64,000 nucleotides of DNA from Nectonema munidae (lineage: Eukaryota > Nematomorpha > Nectonematoida > Nectonematidae), in NCBI GenBank assembly GCA_030549495.1, contig JAUIRK010000099.1, positions 434,001 to 498,000 of the forward strand, given 5' to 3'. The first letter of the stretch is position 1, and every line of letters starts with the position of its first letter. Under the pieces are notes generated by a model. The model made no database searches. It worked only from the letters and a program-made list of their open reading frames with translations, and was not told where the DNA came from. The position numbers were made by a program, and so were the translations under genes. Shown piece by piece: positions 28,401 to 35,740 of the stretch.

Positions 28401-31400
28401 TATGAGTTATTAACTTATTAGTCTCTCATGAATATTTTAGTTCTTTTTAAGAAAGTATTACAAAAAAAGCCAACACTCAATACTATCTTTACAATTTCGA
28501 AGTTCAAGGTTTGAATATTGGCATCTTCGATAGAATGCTTTTCCTCTTGACACTGATAACAATTTTGTTACAGCTTCGTATTACAGTACTTCTAACTCTC
28601 AACTATGCCTGCATCTACGGGAATTATTGGATCTGGAGATAAACGAAAAATTAGAATATGAGGTTAAGTGTTTAGCGACCTGTATCAAACTCTGACTTAC
28701 CATGTGTAAAAACAGGGACAATTTTTTCTTTTAATAATATTACTAAAAAGAAAAGTAAAAAAGTTGTAGAATTATTTTTATCGTTTGTTTGTAGCTTTTA
28801 ATGTTATATTGGCTTTTTATTTAAAAAAATTTCGAAACATTAGCCATATTGAAACAGTTAAGTCAGAGAGAGATACAAAACAACATAAATATTTTAAATG
28901 TTATATTGGCTTTTTATTTTAAAAAATTTCGAAACATTAGCCATATTGAAACAGATAAGTCAGAGAGAGATACAAAACAACATAAATATTTTAATTGTTT
29001 GTGTTGGAGTGGAGTAAATACTTTGAAAAAAATAGTTTGAGAACAAGAAAGATTTCATTCCAATTCTTCTTTTTTTGCACGTATTATCTTTTTTTCAGAA
29101 CAGTAACAAACTTCGCAATGTGCTGAACTACACCATGACAGGCTTAGTCACTGAAGACCGTGGAACTATGAACAGTAGAATAACGAATACTTTCAACTCA
29201 ATCTACATGACTCCAAGATACATCGTGTCAACTCTAAAATTTTCAGAGCTCATAAACGGTGCTAAAGGAATCACCATATTCTCGAATGGAACCGTGGATC
29301 AGTTTCGCAAAACCATAAATATTTCCTTACAAAGAAATTATTCAGATATTGTTCTTCAAGTTTTCAAAATGGCTGCCAATAATGAAAGAATTTACACGCA
29401 ATTGAACAATCTGCAAGTTGACTCAAATTTTTTCGGATTTGTCAAGTGGTCGGAAGAAGAAATAAACTCGTTCGTAATTTTTATCTTTTTATTCTTGGTG
29501 GTTCGATATAGTCGCACACATGAAAGGTCAACCCGCAAAATTTGCAAGAAGGAAATTTTACTCAAGGAAATCCCATAAAATTTCAAACTTATTACAGGAA
29601 AAATTTGATCCCTTGAAATTATCTTTTTACAAGCAGTTCTAAATATCAAGAGAAACGGAAAAAAATAATATTTATATCTTTTAATGTTTAATATTTAGTT
29701 AAATATCAAGATCAGAAATGACATATATTTTTCTTAATTAAATAGAAAATCGTAAAACTCTTCAATAGACGCACCTAATTTAGATATATAGCTGCTTAAA
29801 TCAAAACATTTTGACGTATCTTATTTGATTTTATGATCATTTTCATTTGAGCAAATTAAATTATTTTCACAATCTTGTGCTTATTTATTTTTTGATAAAA
29901 TTGGGATAATAGTGCATATGGAATTTCTAGAAATGGATTTTTCATTTCGACGGATTAGACGCTTTGTACATTTCATGTGCACCATCATCTTCTTTTTGTT
30001 TTGAATGTCGACATCATGTGACAGAACAAGAATTTATGTCGCTTGTCACGTTGTTACCTAAATATGGATTTTCACAGACGCTTCCAATTCTAAACGAAAC
30101 CCAAACATCACCAAAATGAGAAAATATTTCCCATAGCACAAAATGTGTGAATCGAAGGCTTACATCGTAGATCGTATTTTGCTGCAAGCCTTTGTTGCTC
30201 AGCAATGAAGAACCTAATTTTGTTTAACTTTAATGCAAATAACGACACTTTAATTTTAATTTTAGATAATTAGTCGCAATGGAAGTGGGCAAATGTCGCA
30301 TCCAAAGATGCAAGAAAAAGGCCAAAGCAAGGGAACTCAAATCCTTTCATCCAAAATCATTTTGGTCTCTCCTAATGAAGTGATGGGAGCCTTTGCGATC
30401 TTCAACAACACTTTGTTTTTGAAAACCTTGGACAACTTTTTCAACGTAGATAGCGTGAAATTGATGCAAAGGATGAGGCGTGCTAATGCTCAAGTCATGG
30501 CTTACATTTCTAAACTAAAAAGCATTTCAGGGTAAATTTTATCAAAAAGTCACTCAATTTTTTTGTTTTATGTTGACATTTTATTCTCTTTACACAGATA
30601 TTAGCAGGGTTGTTTTTTAGGGTGAATTTTAGAGTTATAAATTACGATACAAAGAATAATTCTTTTTTTGTCGGATGACGGTTTCTTTGAAAACTCGTTT
30701 CGTTTATTAAGTGTTTTCCAAAAAAATATAAGGAATCTATTTATTTAATTAGTAAATATAAAAATATTCAGTATCTCAAGCTTTTTAAAAATATTTTTAC
30801 AAACTGTCTTTTAAGAATTTTAGTCATAGTCATCTGAGATAATTGTTTAATTAGTTAATTAATTTGTTAGACATTTAATTAGTCACTTAGTTATTTAGTC
30901 AATAAATAATTTAGAAGTTATTCATAAAAAAATAATTGTCTTTCAATAAAAAATTCCAATTCTCCGTGGACAAACTGACCTTTGAAGAAAACAGATAGTA
31001 GCCGTTTGAGAAGCAGAATATGCGAAAAATAACACGCTTCAGGCTCACTTACTATTTTGAAGTTTTCGTATGGGATAAAGTTAAGAGACAGGAGAACTAA
31101 TCAAAAATAACTGGCAGCCATTCCTAAAAGATTGCAAGTGTGTGTATACGATGAAAAGGGTGCATAAATAAATGGCCTTCGTTTTTGTTTATGGTTAAGG
31201 TTGAGAAATGGGGCAAAAAAATTGGCACAAAATTCTAAGGACTGTGATTTTGAATAATTAAAAATAATTCCCATACTTGAAAGCAAATTCATTAGGATTA
31301 AAGATCTTGGTTGAGTGAAGATGTCAAGGAATGTTTCCTCTAAGATTTGTCGTAGGCGTTTTCATTGGCCATTGCTGGACAACGTCTACACCTTATTTAT

Positions 31401-34400
31401 CCTTTTTATATGGGTTTTGAGCAAAGAATAAAATGCTATTTGTAATCAGCTTCGTTTTCATTGGCCATTGCTGGACAACGTCTACACCTTATTTATCCTT
31501 TTTATATGGGTTTTGAGCAAAGAATATTTGCTTCTAAATATTGCTTGAAATTGAAAGCATGTTAACTTCTATAGGACTTATTTTCTACAAAAGGGTATTT
31601 GTGTCGTACGTATCTAAAAATTGGGTGTTGCGTCAAACTCAGTATTTCTTATCAGTGGTCCTTAGAGAGAAAGGCGCAGCTTTCGTCGGTCAACCCCAAA
31701 AAAGCTCAGCGGATAAACTGTGGTTAAGTATGCTAGAACATCTTTGTAAAAAAATAAGATGAAAACTTTTTGTAATGAAGCTTTTAACAATTGCAAAGGT
31801 TCGAAAAGATGGAAAATTCAGTGAAAGGGATGAAATTGAGCTCGCTCTCATTTTTCAACTGGCTTCGTCAAAAGACTTACTCGAATACACAAGATGCGAA
31901 ATGGCAAAGCCTCAGCCTGCTCAAAGTCAACACCTTTCCCTACTACATGAAAAGGATCTTGGCATATCCCGTCAGTTCGTTGTTCCGCACTAAAGCCACA
32001 GAGGTATTCTTTACTGCAAGGGAACTTTCAGGCACCCCTTTCTCCCTTCCTCCATTGAAATCAATGCCCTCATGCTGTCCATGCAAAATTAGCACTGAGC
32101 AAAACTTCTGGCTATGACAAGTGGCGCCTTAAAACAGATGACTTGTTATGAATTTTGATTATGCGTAACTCAGTCAGTTAGTTAGTTTTATGTTTAGTTA
32201 GTAAGGTTAGTTAAAAAGTCAGTTTCAGAAGTAAGTTACCTAGTATTAGTCCTAAAATTTAAGGGATTGATTGTTTTGTCGTGAGGAGTACTCCTATTCG
32301 TTCAATACTTTTAAATGCAAAATACCTTTTACTTAAACATTTGTTATTTAACTTAAAATGGGCGCTTCTACTTTTTCACCCCCACACGTGAAAGATCAAC
32401 ACTGAACTGACATGATTTTGACATTTTACAGCAGCCGTCCAATGCTCACTAACTGTCCTCAACTGTTAAGTTATCTTTGCCATCTAAATAAAGAAGTTTT
32501 TTAGTTTTTATTTAATACAAAACGGATTAAGAGTCTTCGTGAGAATAAAAGAGCTTCTTTGAGTGATGGGCATGTCGAATTAGTATCTTGTGAGTTATAC
32601 ACTACTGCATGCATACTTTACAAATTATAAAACTTTAAACTATAGCAAAATTAATTTCTTACTTTATATACAAAAGTTTGAAAAAAATCAACCTTGAAAA
32701 CAACAATTTTCATCTTTGTTGTCAAAAGTTAATCTCCATTAAGAAGAATGTATCAGTAAAAAAATGTAATGACATGATTAAATAGGAATAAAAATTATTG
32801 CAAAATGTTTTAAAAAAGAAAGAAATTGGCATTCATTGACAGCTCGTTAAACATTGACAGTTCGCCTTCAAGACAATTCTTGAATTTGAAAGCCCGTCTG
32901 ACAATTGCCATCTCTATGCAAGCAGACAAAACACTTTTTGCATCATCTAAAGAGCACCTTCGAATTGTTATTTTCACGTTCATTCAGAACTTTCTTCATC
33001 ATCTCAAATCTTATTTCTGTGATCTGTGTTTTCACTTCCATCCAAAAACCGTAAGAAGCAAAAGCTTGGACCACAGGGATTTATGGAAGAAATTTAAACG
33101 TAACGGGCGTTACCTTTTCATTTGTTGAGGTGTCTTGCAAAAGATGAGAATCGTTATTTTACTTTATACTGGTGCCAACGAGTCAGGTGCAAAATGAGGT
33201 GGTGAAGCACAAAATGGCTAAAATTGGTCCAGCCCTCTTCAATCAATCTCCAATTGCACTTATATTATAAATGTTAACAAGATTATTGGTTAAGCATTTT
33301 CATTGAATTAATTTATTAATTACAGGATTTAAGTAATTAGTTGAAAGTAATTAAGCTTTTAATTAGAATATTTCGACTTTATCTACCAGTTACTTAGATA
33401 AATAAATGGTTGTTTTTTTTAGATTAAATTTTTAAATATTTTTATTATATATTCTAAGTAACTGGTTGATAAAGACTCAGGACAATCGAAATATTCCAAT
33501 AAAATTACTTTCAAGTATATTATTAAAATTCTCCAATTAATATTTAGTATATAAGCTTCCTGAATATTATTTATAAGATACATACCTGTTAACTCTCTCG
33601 GTAATACTGGTAGACTCCCCGTTATGGATGTTTTTCTCTTAGTCTCTAGTTATTATCTCCCGGTTTTTTTTAATTTTATAAAAAAATTTTAATAATATAT
33701 TTTGAAATTATAATAATTTGTTTAATTACATATCATTTTAAATAAGAAAAATTATTTATATTTATCAAAGCAATATAAAAAACAATTTAGAGGTGAAAAC
33801 ACATAACCGCGAAAGCGAAAGCATTCGTTAAAATGGAGATTTGATGAGGAATTGCTGAATCTGCCGAAGAACGCAATCAAAAGAAATAACAATGCAAAAA
33901 AATTATTCACTTGGTGTATACCTTTTTTGTTTAACTAAGTGCTTTATCGTGTTAACTAGTAAATCTGTTTTAGGGATAGCTAGAGAGCCGGTTTTCAGGT
34001 TGTGGATAGTGGAATGGCCATCAGATCTGGTGGTTAACTGCGACATAAGCTAGATTACCTTGATGAATAAGCAGCCACGAAAAAACAGCCATGACATAAC
34101 GAGACGGAGTAGTAGATTGGGTGACTCCTTTCTACAAGTTAAAATGCCCCATGTTCAGGACGATGTCGTGACACAGCGAGTAAGGCCGCTAAGGCTAGTT
34201 ACTGCTGTCTTGCAGTTAGACAAATTAGACAAAGGCCAGGTCCGTAGCTTACAATTACGGCGTGGAAGAGAACTGGAGACGTCACCACGTAATATCTCCA
34301 AGACTAACCATGGAAACAATAATGAATATAAATAATATGCTTGGTGGAGGTAGCACTCGACCGTTATAAAGCTACTGCTAGCAGACTTAAAAGTTAACCA

Positions 34401-35666
34401 ATAAGAATAGCTACGGGGAATGTAAGGAAGAGGAAAAAGAATCCGCGGATGAACAAAGAAATCTTAAACTTAATGGATGAAAAATAAAGATGAAAATAAA
34501 TATAAAGAATACAACAGAAGAATATATAAAGAATGCATTGCAGCAAAAGAAAAATGGATGAATGAAGAATGTGCCGAAATTGAAGAACTATCAAAAATAA
34601 ACTCAAGAGAAATGTAAGACAAGATAAACAAAACAATATACAGAAAAAATGGCAAGAATCAAAACAACTTTATAATGAATAAGCAAGGTAAAATTTTGAT
34701 CAAAATGAAGGACATCAAAAATAGATACAAGAGCTATATGATGATGATAACGAAGGAACGGATATAGAAACAAACGAACAAAGAGCAGAAATCATGAGAG
34801 AAGAAATTCAAAAATCTCTCAGAAATAGGAAAAATGGTAAGGCAATAGGGGAAGATGGATTATCTAAAGAAGTGCTTGATTTGCTGGTCACATCGAGAGA
34901 AAAGACGGATTAGAAAGGTTGTGTACATTCGGAATGATAGAAGGAAAAAGCGGAAGACCACGAAAGAAATTCATGGATGGACTCAAAGAAGTTATTGGAA
35001 GGAATCACAAGATAGCCGAGATGAGAAGAAAAATGAAAAATCGACAACTCTGGCGCTCCATGGTCGTCCACGTCCAAATGGATACGGCACTTTGATGATG
35101 ATGAGTAAATCTGTATTTTGCGGTGTTCTAATAAATTTCCAATTACATTTAATAAAATGTTTTTGATTAAATAGAATTATGTAGATTAATTCAGTTCTCC
35201 CTGTTCCAGGCAAAACATCGCTATTTTTTCAAATTTCCAGGTTTCAATAATTTTAGGTAGACTTGTAGAAAATATTTAATGTGATCTGATATATCAATTT
35301 TCGTTAATATAAATTGTATATTACATACAAAAATCAAAATATTTAAATGCTCATATGTTAACACAATTTAAATGTAACTTGAACATTTATGATATTTCTT
35401 GCTGTATAAAATAAAGAATAATCCTGAAACAAATGACGGAGCTTGTAATCTTTGAGTTTCGTTTATGATTTTTACTAACTAACATATGTGCAGTGTGATA
35501 ATTAAAAGGAAACATAAATGGTGAATAAAAACAAATTTTTATCAATCATAATTTTGTGTTTTAGAAAAAGAGCATGAAAAGACGATTTCTTTTTTCCCCG
35601 TTGAATAAAGGAGGATGTCTAAGAGACTGTTCCGAGAAGAAGAAAAGCTTTACCTACTACGTGTAG
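1218..35666 (+). CDS. Large lipid transfer protein (apolipophorin/vitellogenin/apoB-like), 3' two thirds of a multi-exon gene
   Basis: This is the gene-level entry; exons are listed separately. Twenty-four exons join in one frame (5,042 nt, 1,679 codons plus a stop after the two leading bases). The first four exons encode the region that in apolipophorins follows the lipoprotein N-terminal domain (DUF1943/DUF1081-type beta sheet), seen in stretches such as PIDAEIWIPTAIGIPIG. Later exons encode long runs of alternating polar and hydrophobic residues, as expected of the lipid-binding beta sheets. The family carries neutral lipid in secreted lipoprotein particles. The N-terminal domain and signal peptide lie left of the window. 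I recognise no von Willebrand D domain at the C-terminus, so apolipophorin, clotting protein and apoB-like protein cannot be told apart. Family assignment is firm from overall character; exact borders are inference. Introns range from about 60 bp to 4.2 kb and many carry transposon remains. Confidence 0.8.
1959..2132 (+). CDS. LLTP exon 2
   Basis: Strong acceptor (ttttttcag) and donor GA|GTAAGA. One base in, two bases out. Encodes FAILIKTGITFTTPMSYGIE onward to SVQELIHI. Alternating hydrophobic residues fit a lipid-binding sheet. Confidence 0.88.
2905..3151 (+). CDS. LLTP exon 3
   Basis: Acceptor atttcag, donor TGG|GTAAGA, one base in, phase 0 out. Encodes TRILEVERGQVFEREKSRP and then a pair of cysteines (SIDACYKGIF, LKVCLGHKTP) as in the DUF1081-type region of apolipophorins. 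Confidence 0.9.
3305..4400 (-). mobile_element. Fossil DIRS-like (tyrosine-recombinase-type) retroelement fragment
   Basis: A GC-rich block, clearly unlike the AT-rich intron around it, with minus-strand reading frames matching the reverse transcriptase (YLDDFL-type motif, then the thumb-like region with EFLGAQLHLP) and the following RNase H-like region (DASLRALC, HLEFLAIILA) of DIRS-type retroelements. Only the RT/RNase H part is seen; no recombinase, capsid region or terminal repeats were recognised. It is broken, with several interruptions, and looks old. It sits between LLTP exons 3 and 4. A 13-base G run closes its right side at 4368-4380. Family assignment rests on motif memory and could be another RT clade. 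Confidence 0.6.
4649..4796 (+). CDS. LLTP exon 4
   Basis: Acceptor acttttag, donor AAAT|GTAAGAG; phase 0 in, one base out. Encodes NQSQVKAQLSSNTPESLID and on to NKVRFK. The strong GTAAGAG donor is preferred to a later GTATTT that would also stay open. Confidence 0.85.
4797..6029 (+). other. LLTP intron 4
   Basis: AT-rich intron. I see only short degenerate repeats of a similar phrase (fused ttccaatttcc/ggaaacc near 5796-5860) and no recognisable element or RNA gene. Confidence 0.5.
6030..6305 (+). CDS. LLTP exon 5
   Basis: Acceptor tgttttag; two bases in, one out, donor GCAT|GTATAT. Encodes QIGDITSWNMTAAVNDKDYN, then YKGKHTLTSYSSTGVLVQ and LQSQLIDINFVSNASIP: strongly strand-like, with possible N-glycosylation at NAS. 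Confidence 0.85.
6578..6844 (+). CDS. LLTP exon 6
   Basis: Acceptor catttag, donor ACAC|GTAAGA; two bases in, one out, completing a Phe codon with exon 5. Encodes KMEERKRLHLILSSPSFSSE, then NGTLHQDKDMANEITANVTS with two N-glycosylation sites. Confidence 0.87.
7150..8860 (-). mobile_element. LINE remnant (endonuclease part plus 3' end of ORF2, reverse transcriptase mostly missing)
   Basis: The minus strand is A/C-rich and codes for non-LTR retrotransposon protein. From about 8,700 down to 8,050 are endonuclease-like pieces (IINSDTHARLPEQ, VTSPGIACIPIHL, SDHLSILATI), with frameshifts. From 7,680 down to 7,207 is a 157-residue C-terminal piece with the zinc-knuckle-like SCSLCKTHPHNTTHLLKCP and then SPMDLWSNPIAVSRLLASW, typical of the ORF2 end of Jockey/CR1-like LINEs. 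The catalytic RT core between them is not found, so the copy is internally deleted. It fills LLTP intron 6, and its 5' end stops about 40 bp before the exon 7 acceptor. Confidence 0.7.
8902..9058 (+). CDS. LLTP exon 7
   Basis: Acceptor tttttgtag, donor AAAT|GTATTT; two bases in, two out. Encodes EFYEIMEKLESRMKVLRNSK, then FVRFYDLGSNFSTNALILNE. The phase match with exon 6 gives a His codon at the junction. Confidence 0.8.
9118..9257 (+). CDS. LLTP exon 8
   Basis: Acceptor tttttcgcag; one base in. Encodes FDANYNGLYKKSSLDDDNHE and VESFWRVLEHSLSYRHSFDK. The 3' end is uncertain: donors GTAACA (9258), GTGTAC (9324) and GTACAT (9348) all leave one base and remain in frame with exon 9. The first is chosen because the residues after it do not look like this protein. 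Confidence 0.75.
9348..10899 (+). other. LLTP intron 8
   Basis: AT-rich. Between about 10,440 and 10,720 lies an irregular run of CTAACTAA/TTAACT-like words, one of the dispersed TTAGTTAG-type islands described in the findings. No coding element is recognised. Confidence 0.5.
10900..11281 (+). CDS. LLTP exon 9
   Basis: Acceptor cttgtttag, donor CAA|GTATTG; two bases in, two out. The largest exon. Encodes VNPNALFNLNLSLPLL, then ADAKLTFPQNDEEYSFTVIS and a run of Asn/Phe/Ser-rich strands (NLTFNSSLNSEFLNSKFDSE). Repeated N-x-S/T sites suggest glycosylation. Confidence 0.85.
11282..12843 (+). other. LLTP intron 9
   Basis: Holds a short GC-richer patch at about 11,490-11,640 with a B-box-like GGGTTCGACC, then ACTAACTAACTAG and a G-rich purine stretch; also a pyrimidine/CG-rich patch at about 12,150-12,210. 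Either could be a SINE-like relic. Otherwise nothing is seen. Confidence 0.4.
12844..13089 (+). CDS. LLTP exon 10
   Basis: Acceptor tttcttcaag, donor AAA|GTAAAT; one base in, two out. Encodes LYLDQVSHLESSKMLFLMNS, then NPVPNHALFELARKG and FIVTYASLNNEEKNINARLL. Confidence 0.85.
13090..13988 (+). other. LLTP intron 10
   Basis: AT-rich intron. A GC-richer patch at about 13,820-13,910 contains CTCGACCCAGCCC, the inverse of a phrase seen near 40,990, suggesting a short dispersed repeat. Nothing coding is seen. Confidence 0.4.
13989..14153 (+). CDS. LLTP exon 11
   Basis: Acceptor gatcatcag (weak pyrimidine tract), donor AAG|GTTAGT; one base in, two out. Encodes TEHCDLLAMAHFKQLVDVAS, then HFIPATFTFLKLDFYTQCE. 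Chosen because it is the only acceptor here that keeps phase with exon 10. Confidence 0.72.
14692..14875 (+). CDS. LLTP exon 12
   Basis: Acceptor ttgtctccag, donor AAAG|GTAAAA; one base in, phase 0 out. Encodes KEMDVSLDGRSDWLKLKNVS, then SRQFYEPMVEHSLGKNTLKG and PFAHMEASYGATEAK. Clear strand-like pattern. Confidence 0.88.
14876..16526 (-). other. LLTP intron 12 with a GC-richer, degraded coding-like block
   Basis: Between about 15,040 and 16,080 base composition rises and the minus strand carries broken open stretches (for example ELKGNCLVDMSSDSVVRI and DLLRILPDTIHDFLSESK, then an acidic stretch) separated by stops and frameshifts. This looks like an old mobile-element or gene relic. I do not recognise the family. 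The rest of the intron is AT-rich and featureless. Confidence 0.35.
16527..16757 (+). CDS. LLTP exon 13
   Basis: Acceptor cattttctag, phase 0 in. Encodes ILKVTASFKTAIYSLSTHTL, then FQQQAFFAHIFTQDGQLCLL and PENITFIL. The 3' end is not certain: the GTCTGT used here is a poor donor but keeps phase 0 with exon 14; a later GTTGTT would need a different acceptor. Confidence 0.7.
16939..17056 (+). CDS. LLTP exon 14
   Basis: Acceptor tctttttcag, donor TGG|GTAAAA; phase 0 in, one base out. Encodes VSLRIDQHEIGEIFGVIEAS, then RSFYIDMRCQGNWSRNM. The residues fit a strand pair with a turn. Confidence 0.82.
17057..18698 (+). other. LLTP intron 14
   Basis: Extremely AT-rich at 17,160-17,760, with several T runs of 8-15. 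A small GC-richer patch (17,820-18,180) has no recognisable element. Confidence 0.5.
18699..18763 (+). CDS. LLTP exon 15 (short)
   Basis: Acceptor tttttgttag, donor CAG|GTTTTT; two bases in, phase 0 out. Encodes only STDDLILYEFNGKSKASKVA plus Q. The phase match with exon 14 yields an Ala codon across the junction. Confidence 0.78.
18764..21037 (+). other. LLTP intron 15
   Basis: AT-rich intron. The palindromic AACTATAGTT cluster at 19,625-19,691 is listed separately. No gene or transposon is recognised. Confidence 0.5.
19625..19691. repeat. Cluster of AACTATAGTT palindromes
   Basis: The 10-bp perfect palindrome AACTATAGTT occurs three times (19,633, 19,668 and 19,680), and between them lies a second perfect palindrome, AGTTTAACTAAGTTAAACT at 19,639-19,657. 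The whole stretch can fold on itself or act as a repeated dyad site. No function is known to me. Confidence 0.7.
21038..21248 (+). CDS. LLTP exon 16
   Basis: Phase 0 in, one base out (TCAA|GTAGTT). The acceptor AG follows an A run and is atypical. Encodes ESIWLSPFTPASNTSFSIQK, then KVVYFNLLPISLLMCVNQSV and NCEELNMRETSPGSIMKDF. An internal GTTAGG at 21,116 is a possible alternative end, but it would break phase with exon 17. Confidence 0.62.
21249..22971 (+). other. LLTP intron 16
   Basis: AT-rich with short ATT microsatellites near 22,255. No element recognised. Confidence 0.5.
22972..23192 (+). CDS. LLTP exon 17
   Basis: Acceptor aaattttag, donor GCC|GTATCA; two bases in, phase 0 out. Encodes RLKVKRIVVDGEVLLQFLSA, then STFLIQAPEDVTDIKSVRVS and FMAFVSRFKAGKIVKHVAKV. 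GC content is much higher than around it, as in the other exons. Sequence character is less strand-like, so membership in the LLTP gene rests mainly on phase and position. Confidence 0.65.
23361..26251 (+). mobile_element. hAT transposon (defective), interrupted by a hAT MITE
   Basis: Plus-strand transposase remains run in order: a BED-type zinc finger (SFVWAHYLFREIDERTKCKH, then a degraded HLKHKHK), the RLDEATRCGSLNVNVH catalytic-Asp region, DVKTRWNSLFDMLERFL, and an open C-terminal part at 25,594-26,037 ending in the hAT dimerisation motif (SSTPERVFSSMGYIKSKIRN, then LNDEALSALLFLK). Stops and frameshifts lie between. GC-rich CCCCGGGCTA-type inverted sequences lie near both ends. GACTAGGG at 23,353 and GACTAGGT at 26,252 could be a 7/8-matched target duplication; that sets the borders given. 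It lies in LLTP intron 17. Confidence 0.78.
24395..24768. mobile_element. Non-autonomous hAT (MITE) inserted in the hAT transposase
   Basis: Starts CAGGGATGTCCAACTGATAC and ends as the inverse of CAGAGGTGTCCAACACGCGG, with GGGCC/GGCCGC motifs inside each end. It is flanked by a perfect 8-bp duplication, GGCTAGAC, at 24,387-24,394 and 24,769-24,776, the hallmark of hAT insertion. Cutting it out with one duplication restores the reading RLDEATRCG across the site. No coding capacity. Confidence 0.92.
26602..26787. mobile_element. Short hAT-type MITE
   Basis: 186 bp with ends CAGGGTTGCCAGA and, inverted, TAGCGTTGCCAGA. Flanked by GCTACAGT (26,594) and GCTACAAT (26,788), an 8-bp duplication with one mismatch. 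The interior is AT-rich and non-coding. Confidence 0.85.
27204..27229. repeat. Short interstitial CCCTAA-type repeat
   Basis: About four units of CCCTAA with one extra C. Too short to mean more than a chance or repaired break, but it resembles telomeric repeat. Confidence 0.6.
27435..27731 (+). CDS. LLTP exon 18
   Basis: Acceptor ttaactttag, donor TCT|GTAAAT; phase 0 in and out. Encodes ISDPFRGNTWESVFLTKKDG, then IFVSNLSYQRSLPQGAEGLV, HLDVVYPQLSQKAISVLARL and SANFLLFPGSLRIDLNVS. A second AG five bases on (27,440) would shift phase and is not used. Open frames on both strands here are shadows of this exon. Confidence 0.85.
27732..29098 (+). other. LLTP intron 18
   Basis: AT-rich. Contains the tandem duplication at 28,800-28,994 and a TTAGT/TTAACT-type patch near 28,330-28,440. 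No gene seen. Confidence 0.5.
28800..28994. repeat. 97-bp near-perfect tandem duplication
   Basis: The block beginning AATGTTATATTGGC and ending CATAAATATTTTA occurs twice head-to-tail (28,800-28,896 and 28,897-28,994). I see only one or two differences (a T insertion, and GTTAAG against GATAAG), so the event looks recent. Confidence 0.92.
29099..29473 (+). CDS. LLTP exon 19
   Basis: Strong acceptor cttttttttcag, donor TTC|GTAATT; phase 0 both ends. Encodes NSNKLRNVLNYTMTGLVTED, SRITNTFNSIYMTPRYIVST, FSNGTVDQFRKTINISLQRN and NNLQVDSNFFGFVKWSEEEI: a clear amphipathic strand series with several N-glycosylation sites. Confidence 0.88.
29474..30265 (+). other. LLTP intron 19
   Basis: AT-rich. 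A minus-strand open frame of 63 codons at 30,014-30,205 has no supporting features. Nothing else seen. Confidence 0.45.
30266..30531 (+). CDS. LLTP exon 20
   Basis: Acceptor taattttag, donor CAGG|GTAAAT; phase 0 in, two bases out. Encodes IISRNGSGQMSHPKMQEKGQ, then ILVSPNEVMGAFAIFNNTLF and KLMQRMRRANAQVMAYISKL. More helical than the earlier exons. Confidence 0.8.
31357..31526. repeat. 74-bp direct duplication with 22-bp spacer
   Basis: The stretch beginning CGTTTTCATTGGCC and ending GAGCAAAGAATA occurs at 31,357-31,430 and again at 31,453-31,526 with no difference I can see. It lies in LLTP intron 20, just before exon 21, so a recent local duplication is likely. Confidence 0.92.
31594..31719 (+). 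CDS. LLTP exon 21
   Basis: Acceptor ctacaaaag; one base in, completing Gly with exon 20. Encodes VFVSYVSKNWVLRQTQYFLS, then VVLREKGAAFVGQPQKSSAD. The 3' end is uncertain: CT|GTGGTT (used) and CA|GTATTT at 31,643 both give the phase needed by exon 22. Confidence 0.6.
31799..32003 (+). CDS. LLTP exon 22
   Basis: Acceptor aattgcaaag after an 80-bp intron, donor GAG|GTATTC; one base in, phase 0 out. Encodes FEKMENSVKGMKLSSLSFFN, then AKWQSLSLLKVNTFPYYMKR and AYPVSSLFRTKATE. Another open frame over the same bases has less protein-like content. Confidence 0.65.
32823..33050 (+). CDS. LLTP exon 23 (probable)
   Basis: Acceptor aaaagaaag (weak), donor ACC|GTAAGA (strong); phase 0 both ends. Encodes KLAFIDSSLNIDSSPSRQFL, then ARLTIAISMQADKTLFASSK and HLRIVIFTFIQNFLHHLKSY with two cysteines. 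The donor and GC content support an exon; the acceptor is weak. Confidence 0.55.
33051..35564 (+). other. LLTP intron 23
   Basis: Carries TTAGT-type words at 33,300-33,420 and the LINE remnant listed next. Nothing else recognised. Confidence 0.45.
33950..35110 (+). mobile_element. LINE remnant (5' part and ORF2 tail, internally deleted)
   Basis: From about 33,960 to 34,400 lies a GC-richer leader with phrases such as IATGNVRKRKKNP, resembling the start of an endonuclease ORF (family form IATWNVR). It jumps directly to linker sequence (EYNRRIYKECIAAKEKWMNE) and then to the ORF2 end, GRPRKKFMDGLKEV and RQLWRSMVVHV at about 34,930-35,105. The endonuclease body and RT core are missing. Frameshifts are common. 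Plus strand, ending in a short TGA/ATG-rich tail. Confidence 0.65.
35565..35666 (+). CDS. LLTP exon 24, probable last exon
   Basis: Acceptor ttgtgttttag, phase 0 in, matching exon 23. Encodes KKSMKRRFLFSPLNKGGCLR, then DCSEKKKSFTYYV and a TAG stop (35,664-35,666). A basic tail with two cysteines. An AATAAA signal follows at 35,735. Alternatively the GTGTAG over the stop could be a donor, with further exons to the right. Confidence 0.5.
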   Translation, partial: KKSMKRRFLFSPLNKGGCLRDCSEKKKSFTYYV

Positions 35667-35734
35667 TTCTTTTGAATGAACATCTCGTTTTTCTCATTTC
35701 CCATCTTTTGCTTCGTCATCTTTACTCGCTTGTT

Positions 35735-35740
35735 AATAAA
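35735..35740 (+). terminator. Candidate polyadenylation signal, LLTP
   Basis: AATAAA 69 bases after the proposed LLTP stop. A second AATAAA lies at about 35,863. Confidence 0.4.

Noticed and set aside
31775-31993. Second open frame over LLTP exon 22
   Set aside because: It has no compatible upstream donor and is less protein-like than the chosen frame.
34394-34655. Hydrophobic minus-strand ORFs
   Set aside because: They are the complement of the Lys/Glu/Asn-rich LINE coding strand; low-complexity shadows.
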